The translations under genes were made by a program, and so were the position numbers. Under the pieces are notes generated by a model. That model was not told where the DNA came from. It searched no databases and was given only the letters and a program-made list of their open reading frames with translations. DNA of 10,859 nt. Source: CSSED10-109M sp964349455. Lineage in GTDB: Bacteria; Bacillota_I; Bacilli_A; RF39; UBA660. Positions 5,842 to 10,859 of the stretch are shown in pieces (the stretch's first letter is position 1; each line of letters begins with the position of its first letter). Location: assembly GCA_964349455.1 (NCBI GenBank), contig CAYGGG010000030.1, positions 1-10,859 on the forward strand, read 5' to 3'.

Positions 5842-7008
5842 ATGAAAAATATAGATAATAAAGGATTTTCTGTTATTGAATTAGTGGTTGCTTTTTCGTT
5901 AGTTGCGATTATTTTGTTTTTATTGTTAGAAATAACAATTATTTTAAAAAGCTCATACTATGAAGTTGGAATAAGAAGTGAAATTCATATCAAAGAGGCT
6001 ATTATTATTGAAAAAATTTATGATGATTTTAATCAAAATATTATTGTATCAGCAACTAGTTGTGGCGAAAGCTGTGTTGATTTTTCTTTTACAGATAGTA
6101 CTACAAAAAGATTAAGCATAAACACCGAGACAAATGAGTTCACTTATGGGAGTTATTTAACAACATTCGAGGAAAATGTTGATTTTAATTCTTTCGAAGT
6201 AACATTAAATGAATTCCCATCGTTATTAGAAAACAAAATAAATGCTTATTTATTTGTATCTATTTCTTTTACTCACCAACATATAAGAGATCATATTTTT
6301 TTAATTAGTGGTGTCTATCAATATGATAAAGGCCTGAATCCGATTACAACAGATTTAGTAATAAATTGGAATTGTGGAGCCACCTTTACCGATACTAGAG
6401 ATAGCAAAGTATATGAAACTGTCGAAATAGATGATCAATGCTGGTTTGCTGAAAATTTAAGATATTCCACCACCGCATGCCTAGAAGCAACATGGGATGA
6501 GTCAGCCCCTCTCAATGCTTGCCGCTTAAATGGCGGGACTGACTGGGACCAAGATCAAGTATTATACCAATGGGGAACGGCAATGGATGGTGATACCGAA
6601 GGCGGGCAGGGACTGTGCCCTCTAGGATGGCATGTCCCAACTGATGCTGAGGTTACAACACTTATTACTTATGTAAATAGTATTGTGGATTATAGATGTG
6701 ATGGTGTTAGTGGTCTAATTGGTAAAGCAATGGCTTCATCAACTAATTGGGATACTAGTTCAACCAATTGTAATGTTGGAAATAATCAAAGCACTAACAA
6801 TACAACGGGATTCAATGTTAAACCATCTGGTTATAGGAATGGCTTAGGTTCGCTTAGCAGTGTAGGCAATTACGGCGACTTGTGGACTTCCACTCCTTCA
6901 TCCAACAATGCCGGGAACCTAACCTTGGGCAGCTCAAATTCAAGTTACAGCCTCAACAGTAATTCGCAGGCTAACGGCTTTTCGGTTCGTTGTCTCTTGG
7001 ATTTATAA
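5842..7008 (+). CDS. Pseudopilin fused to a C-terminal FISUMP (Fib_succ_major) domain
   Basis: The 388-residue product starts with a class III pilin signal: MKNIDNKG, a predicted cut between G8 and F9, Glu at mature position 5 (FSVIE), then a hydrophobic helix to about residue 36. Residues about 37-165 are a pilin-like region. From about 175 it changes to a FISUMP-type domain. This is shown by DTRDSKVYETVEIDDQCWFAEN (184-205; key residues D184, R186, D187, Y191, C200, W201, E204, N205), LYQWGTAM (241-248), GLCPLGWHVPTDAE (257-270), PSGYRN (328-333), a WTST motif (348-351) and GFSVRCL (379-385). Such domains are usual on surface proteins of Fibrobacteres, Bacteroidota and some candidate phyla and are thought to have a C-type-lectin-like fold. 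Ten cysteines (74, 78, 178, 200, 213, 227, 259, 286, 310, 384) suggest oxidative folding outside the cell. ATG 5842 follows AGGAGGG (5832-5838). A pilus-tip ligand-binding role is inferred. GC content rises sharply over the FISUMP part. Confidence 0.88.
   Translation: MKNIDNKGFSVIELVVAFSLVAIILFLLLEITIILKSSYYEVGIRSEIHIKEAIIIEKIYDDFNQNIIVSATSCGESCVDFSFTDSTTKRLSINTETNEFTYGSYLTTFEENVDFNSFEVTLNEFPSLLENKINAYLFVSISFTHQHIRDHIFLISGVYQYDKGLNPITTDLVINWNCGATFTDTRDSKVYETVEIDDQCWFAENLRYSTTACLEATWDESAPLNACRLNGGTDWDQDQVLYQWGTAMDGDTEGGQGLCPLGWHVPTDAEVTTLITYVNSIVDYRCDGVSGLIGKAMASSTNWDTSSTNCNVGNNQSTNNTTGFNVKPSGYRNGLGSLSSVGNYGDLWTSTPSSNNAGNLTLGSSNSSYSLNSNSQANGFSVRCLLDL
6835..6999 (+). other. GC-rich, C-ending-codon-rich 3' segment of the FISUMP gene (possible DGR variable-region-like sequence)
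   Basis: Bases 6841-7000 are about 50% GC, against 22-25% for lines sampled in the pilin half of the same gene. Of 52 codons from 6841 to 6996, 21 end in C, including many of the form GGC, AGC, TAC, ACC, GAC and AAC. Only 3 of the first 52 codons of the gene end in C. The encoded stretch is rich in N, S, G, Y and T and ends in the conserved GFSVRC. This is what adenine-directed mutagenesis of AAC-rich template codons would leave in a C-type-lectin-like target. Ancestry from a GC-richer donor explains it equally well, and no template repeat or reverse transcriptase lies in the window. Confidence 0.35.
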
Positions 7009-7019
7009 CTTATTATAAA
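7002..7019. repeat. Short inverted repeat at the 3' end of the FISUMP gene
   Basis: TTTATAA (7002-7008) and TTATAAA (7013-7019) form a 7-bp stem around a CTTA tetraloop, overlapping the stop codon. It is entirely A/T and has no U-run, so it is a poor terminator. It may be chance in AT-rich DNA. It is recorded because diversity-generating retroelement variable regions are often followed by a small hairpin at this place. Confidence 0.3.
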
Positions 7020-7037
7020 AAAAAGAAAAGAGGAAAT

Positions 7038-8018
7038 ATGAAAAAGTTGAAATTTAAAACAGAACTAATTAAAATATTTTCTTTGATTGTATTTTATCTA
7101 ATATTAATTATGCCTCTCCCATATTTATTAGAATCACCGGGTGGCATCAAAGACATTGGACCAAAAATAGAAATTGAAAATAAAAAAGATAATCATAATA
7201 CTTTTTATGAAACATATATTGCGGTAAGAAAAGCAAGAATTATAACCCTGGCCTATGCCTATTTAAATCCGTATTGGGTAATCGTTCCGATTTCAGAAAC
7301 TCCTTATCATGATTATGAAATTGATCGAAAAATGAGCAAACTAGCACTCCAATTAGCTAATCAAAGAGCAACGATTGTTGCCTATCATTATGCAAATTAT
7401 GAGTATCAAATTAAAAATGAAGATTTACATGTTGTATATATAACTGATGATGCTAAGACTGAAATAAAAGTTGGGGATGTTATAACCGAATATTCATATG
7501 ATCAATTTCTCGATTTCTTAGAAGAAAAAAAAGTCGGCGATCAAATTGAAATCAAAGTAGCAAGAGATGATAACATAATAATAACAAACAGCACGTTAAT
7601 TAAAGAGGGCGAATCGGCAATAATTGGACTTTACTTAGAAACAAGCTATGATTTAAACACAAATCCAATCATCAAAATTACAAATACTGAAAAAGAATCA
7701 GGTGCTTCAGCAGGGTTTATGACTGCTTTAGCAATTTTTGATAAATTAACCGATTTAAAAAGAATAAACAAGACTTTTGCTGGAACCGGAACAATTAATA
7801 TTAATGGTCAAATTGGTGAAATTGAAGGCGTTGATTTAAAACTAGTTGCAGCCGCTGATAATGAAATTGACTACTTTTTTGTTCCAAATGGTTTAAATTA
7901 TGAAACAGCAATTATTACCAAAGAAAAACACCAGTTAAAGATTCAAATAATTGGTTTTGATCATTTTGAAGAAGCATTACAATATCTGTATCCAGATTAT
8001 CAACCAAGAGGTGAGTAA
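7038..8018 (+). CDS. YlbL/SepM-type membrane-anchored PDZ-Lon-like serine protease
   Basis: The 326-residue product has a basic N-terminus, one membrane helix (about 10-31), a PDZ domain (about 130-178, with VGDVI) and a C-terminal Lon-type protease domain (about 194-326). The catalytic Ser-Lys dyad is visible: SGASAGF places Ser at 224, and GVDLKLVAA places Lys at 268, with the family AGTGTI segment (248-253) between them. The protease should face outside the membrane. Relatives include Bacillus YlbL, which removes the division inhibitor YneA after DNA damage, and streptococcal SepM, which trims the competence pheromone; the substrate here is unknown. I prefer ATG 7038, preceded by AGAGGA (7029-7034), over a TTG at 6990 that would begin inside the upstream gene and put 16 extra residues, including a KKKKR run, before the signal anchor. 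It lies between the pseudopilin and mutS genes on the same strand. Confidence 0.9.
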   Translation: MKKLKFKTELIKIFSLIVFYLILIMPLPYLLESPGGIKDIGPKIEIENKKDNHNTFYETYIAVRKARIITLAYAYLNPYWVIVPISETPYHDYEIDRKMSKLALQLANQRATIVAYHYANYEYQIKNEDLHVVYITDDAKTEIKVGDVITEYSYDQFLDFLEEKKVGDQIEIKVARDDNIIITNSTLIKEGESAIIGLYLETSYDLNTNPIIKITNTEKESGASAGFMTALAIFDKLTDLKRINKTFAGTGTININGQIGEIEGVDLKLVAAADNEIDYFFVPNGLNYETAIITKEKHQLKIQIIGFDHFEEALQYLYPDYQPRGE

Positions 8019-10526
8019 GTGAAAAGAGAAGATGTTGATATAACAAAAGTAACACCAATGATGAAACAATATATTGAAATAAAAAATAATAATAATGATA
8101 TTATTATCTTTTTTCGACTAGGCGATTTTTATGAAATGTTTTTCGAAGATGCGCTAATTGCCTCAAAAGCATTAGAATTAACTTTAACCGGCAAGAGTGC
8201 TGGTTTAGAAGAAAGAATCCCAATGTGTGGCATTCCATATCATGCGGCAGATTCATATATTGAAAAACTAATTAGTTTAGGACATCGAGTTGGGATTTGT
8301 GAACAACTAGAGGATGCCAAAAATGTTAAAGGAATTGTTAAACGCGATATCGTTAAAATTATTAGTAAAGGAACAATTATTGATGGAAATGCTTTAAAAG
8401 AAAAAGATAATAATTTTATTGCTAGTCTTGATAAACAAAAAGATATTTATATTTTAACTTATGCCGATATTTCGACTGGTGAAGTGTTTGTAAAAGAAAT
8501 TGATCTAAAACCAATTAATTTAATTAATCAAATTGTTTCTTTAGGCATTAAAGAAATAATTATAAGTGAATTAAAAGAAAGTTTTCTTAAAATATTAGAA
8601 GACCAATATCAAATTCAAATTTCTAAATTTTCACAATTAATTAGTCAATTTGAAAAAGCAAAAGAAATAAAAGATAATCGTTATCATTATAGTATTAATC
8701 TATTACTTTCTTATATTACCTATACTCAAAAAGTAGAATTAACATATTTAAAACCAGTTATCATTAAAAATGATAAGAATATATTAAAGATGGATGTCCA
8801 TACTAAAAGAAACTTAGAATTAGTAGAAACAAAAAGATTAAAACAAAGACAACACTCGTTATTATGGTTGTTAGATAAAACCAAAACGGCGATGGGTGGA
8901 AGATTATTAAAAAAATATATTGAAGAACCAATTACAGATAAAAAGGAATTAGAACGAAGATATAATTTGGTTGAAATATTAATAAAAGAGTTTTTACTAA
9001 AAAAAGAATTAGAAGATTTATTAAATGAAGTATATGATTTAGAAAGATTAAGTTCTAAAATTGCTTTTTCAGCATCTAATGCTAGAGATTTAATTCAATT
9101 AAAACGATCACTAGCAACTTTCCCATATCTTAATGATATATTTAAAAAAATTAAATATCCAAACAAGCTGAATCTTTTATCTGATATATATAATTTAATT
9201 AATAAAGCAATTATTGAAAATCCACCAATCACAATCAAAGAAGGGTATATTATAAAAAGCAACTACCACCGGGAATTAGACCAATTGCGAGCTTTAAGAA
9301 AAGGCGGCAAAGATTTCATTGCTCAATTTGAACTTGAAGAAAAAGAAAAAACAAAAATAAAAAATTTAAAAGTTGGCTATAATCGTGTTTTTGGTTATTA
9401 TATCGAAATTTCTAAAGGTAATTTACATTTAGTAAAAGATGAATTTGGTTATGATCGAAAACAAACTTTAAGTAATTGTGAGCGATTCATCAGTCCAATT
9501 TTAAAAGAAAAGGAAGCTTTAATTTTAAATGCTGAAGAAAAAATAATTGAATTAGAGTATCAATTATTTGTTGAAATTAGAGATGAAATCAAAAAATATA
9601 TTCGCGTTCTTCAAATAAATAGTGATCTTATTAGCGAAATTGATGTTTTAAGATCATTTGCTCAAGTTGCTGAAGAAAATAATTATGTTAGGCCAAAAAT
9701 CGAAAAATATTTTGAAATAATTGATAATCGGCACCCGATTATTGAAAAAGTAAGTGGGAATGAATTTGTTGCCAACGATATTGTTCTAAAAGATGATGTT
9801 GATATTCAATTGATTACGGGGCCCAACATGTCTGGTAAATCAACTTATATTAGACAATTAGGACTGGCTGTTATTATGGCTCAAATTGGCTCGTTTGTAG
9901 CTGCCAGGGAAGCTACAATGCCAATTATTGATGCTATTTTTACAAGAATTGGTGCTAGTGATGATTTAGTAAGTGGTGATTCAACATTTATGGTAGAAAT
10001 GATTGAAGCAAATTATGCGATTGAAAATGCCACTAAAAATAGTTTGATTTTATTTGATGAACTGGGTAGGGGAACAGCAACTTTTGATGGAATAGCCCTA
10101 ACACAAGCCATTATTGAACATATTCATTATCATATTGCTGCTAAAACACTTTGTTCAACTCATTATCACGAATTAACTGATTTGGAAAAAACACTTACTA
10201 AATTAGAAAATATTCATGTTAGTGCTTATGAAGAAGACGGAAAATTGACTTTTTTACATAAAATAAAAAAGGGTAGTGTTGATAAAAGTTATGGAATTCA
10301 TGTTGCAAGACTAGCAAACCTACCTGATAATCTAATTGAACGGGCTAAACAAATTTTAAAAGTTTATGAAACAACTGAAATAAAAAGAGAAAAAATTATT
10401 AACCAAGAAATTATATATCAAAAATCAGAGTTGGAAGAAAAAATTAAAAAATTAAATTTAAGTGAAATAACACCACTTGAAGCACTTAACTTATTATATC
10501 AACTTCAAAAAAGAAAGGAGGACTAA
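8019..10526 (+). CDS. mutS: DNA mismatch repair protein MutS
   Basis: MutS recognises base mismatches and small loops and signals to MutL for repair; it also limits recombination between diverged sequences. The 835-residue protein is full length or slightly short for the family (about 850). The mismatch-reading domain I contains the FYE motif (F37, E39), which identifies MutS1 rather than MutS2. Connector, lever and clamp domains follow to about 560. The ATPase domain has Walker A GPNMSGKST (601-609), the SGDSTFMVEM signature (652-661), Walker B LILFDELGRGTATFDG (676-691, D680/E681) and STHYHEL with H715. The C-terminal helices TPLEALNLLYQLQ match the dimerisation tail. It starts with GTG, supported by AAGAGGTGA (8006-8014) at good spacing, directly after the stop codon of the protease gene, so the two are translationally linked. 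mutL, a frequent neighbour, does not follow directly. Confidence 0.97.
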   Translation: MKREDVDITKVTPMMKQYIEIKNNNNDIIIFFRLGDFYEMFFEDALIASKALELTLTGKSAGLEERIPMCGIPYHAADSYIEKLISLGHRVGICEQLEDAKNVKGIVKRDIVKIISKGTIIDGNALKEKDNNFIASLDKQKDIYILTYADISTGEVFVKEIDLKPINLINQIVSLGIKEIIISELKESFLKILEDQYQIQISKFSQLISQFEKAKEIKDNRYHYSINLLLSYITYTQKVELTYLKPVIIKNDKNILKMDVHTKRNLELVETKRLKQRQHSLLWLLDKTKTAMGGRLLKKYIEEPITDKKELERRYNLVEILIKEFLLKKELEDLLNEVYDLERLSSKIAFSASNARDLIQLKRSLATFPYLNDIFKKIKYPNKLNLLSDIYNLINKAIIENPPITIKEGYIIKSNYHRELDQLRALRKGGKDFIAQFELEEKEKTKIKNLKVGYNRVFGYYIEISKGNLHLVKDEFGYDRKQTLSNCERFISPILKEKEALILNAEEKIIELEYQLFVEIRDEIKKYIRVLQINSDLISEIDVLRSFAQVAEENNYVRPKIEKYFEIIDNRHPIIEKVSGNEFVANDIVLKDDVDIQLITGPNMSGKSTYIRQLGLAVIMAQIGSFVAAREATMPIIDAIFTRIGASDDLVSGDSTFMVEMIEANYAIENATKNSLILFDELGRGTATFDGIALTQAIIEHIHYHIAAKTLCSTHYHELTDLEKTLTKLENIHVSAYEEDGKLTFLHKIKKGSVDKSYGIHVARLANLPDNLIERAKQILKVYETTEIKREKIINQEIIYQKSELEEKIKKLNLSEITPLEALNLLYQLQKRKED

Positions 10527-10527
10527 A

Positions 10528-10859
10528 ATGGATTTGTTAAAAAGAGAAAACTGGTGGGTGTGGTTAGTTTTAACGCTTGTTGGGAATGGATTAATAAGTA
10601 CCATTATTCTATCAATATTTCTAAAAACCATTGATCGAAATCAATGGTATGCTAATTGGTGGGTATGGATTATTGGCGCGTTATTTTTATTGTTTCCTGT
10701 ATTTATTATGCTAATAATTTTTTCAGTTCAATTACAAGTAAACAATGCTAGTAAACTTGATGTCCCAGGAAAAGAAATATACTATAATCCTTACTTTTGG
10801 GTATTAGGTGTTATTATTCCGTTTGTAGGTTGGTTAGCAATTATTATGATGAATTTTTA
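10528..10859 (+). CDS. Tryptophan-rich small membrane protein of unknown function (3' truncated by window edge)
   Basis: An open frame of 110 codons runs from ATG 10528 to the window edge without a stop. It begins one base after the mutS stop and has a strong AAAGGAGG (10514-10521) ribosome binding site within the mutS end, so it is a real coupled gene. I do not recognise the family. The visible part has three probable membrane helices, about residues 11-33, 44-68 and 92-109. The loops contain a DVPG motif and aromatic residues. Nine of the 110 residues are Trp. The motif NWWVW occurs twice, just before helix 1 and at the start of helix 2, suggesting an internal repeat or paired interfacial aromatic belts. 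All nine Trp codons are TGG. Its position downstream of mutS does not prove a role in repair. Confidence 0.82.
   Translation, partial: MDLLKRENWWVWLVLTLVGNGLISTIILSIFLKTIDRNQWYANWWVWIIGALFLLFPVFIMLIIFSVQLQVNNASKLDVPGKEIYYNPYFWVLGVIIPFVGWLAIIMMNF

Noticed and set aside
6990..7037. TTG at 6990 as the start of the Lon-like protease
   Set aside because: It overlaps the end of the FISUMP gene, has no ribosome binding site, and adds 16 residues not expected in the family. ATG 7038 has a purine-rich motif upstream and is followed by a normal membrane anchor.
1..10859. CRISPR arrays, tRNA/rRNA genes, insertion sequences, attachment sites, toxin-antitoxin or defence operons
   Set aside because: I saw no regularly spaced repeats, cloverleaf or rRNA motifs, transposase or integrase motifs, or unassigned gene pairs. 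Nearly all bases are accounted for by the listed genes.

Overview
The window is very AT-rich, with gene bodies mostly around 22-30% GC by hand counts of single lines. It is gene-dense and uses strong AGGAGG-type ribosome binding sites. The gene set (ComEC, DnaG-RpoD, a GspE/PilB-type ATPase, type IV pseudopilins, a YlbL-type Lon-like protease, MutS) points to a low-GC Gram-positive lineage. An Acholeplasma/Izemoplasma-like Mollicute or a related AT-rich Bacillota is my best guess. Every tryptophan codon I could read is TGG and full-length families end at TAA or TAG, so UGA is not being read as Trp, unlike in Mycoplasma/Spiroplasma. The taxonomic placement is inference.

Layout. Positions 2-3779 (+) hold the 3' end of comEC, cut by the window edge, then dnaG and rpoD, which overlap by one base. 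A bidirectional hairpin terminator at 3778-3806 separates them from a convergent PilB/GspE-type ATPase gene on the minus strand (3805-5253). The gap at 5254-5344 is a divergent control region built on a 50-bp near-perfect palindrome, with a TATAAT box on each strand. From there an apparent plus-strand operon runs to the right edge without a visible terminator: a small pseudopilin (5345-5833), a large pseudopilin fused to a FISUMP (Fibrobacter succinogenes major paralogous) domain (5842-7008), a PDZ/Lon-like membrane protease (7038-8018), mutS (8019-10526), and the start of a tryptophan-rich membrane protein (10528 to the edge).

How the genes fit together. ComEC, the assembly ATPase and two pseudopilins are parts of a DNA-uptake pilus and channel, so the window reads as a natural-transformation neighbourhood interleaved with replication, transcription and repair housekeeping genes (dnaG, rpoD, mutS). 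The pilus platform protein, the major pilin, prepilin peptidase, DprA and ComEA are not here and would have to be elsewhere.

The most unusual elements are two. First, the second pseudopilin carries a large, cysteine- and tryptophan-rich C-terminal FISUMP domain. Its last ~55 codons have about 50% GC and a codon pattern that would fit a diversity-generating-retroelement variable region; no reverse transcriptase or template repeat is in the window, so this is a hypothesis. Second, the pilB/pseudopilin intergenic palindrome appears to encode two mirror-image promoters whose -10 boxes overlap, so the two transcripts could be mutually exclusive.
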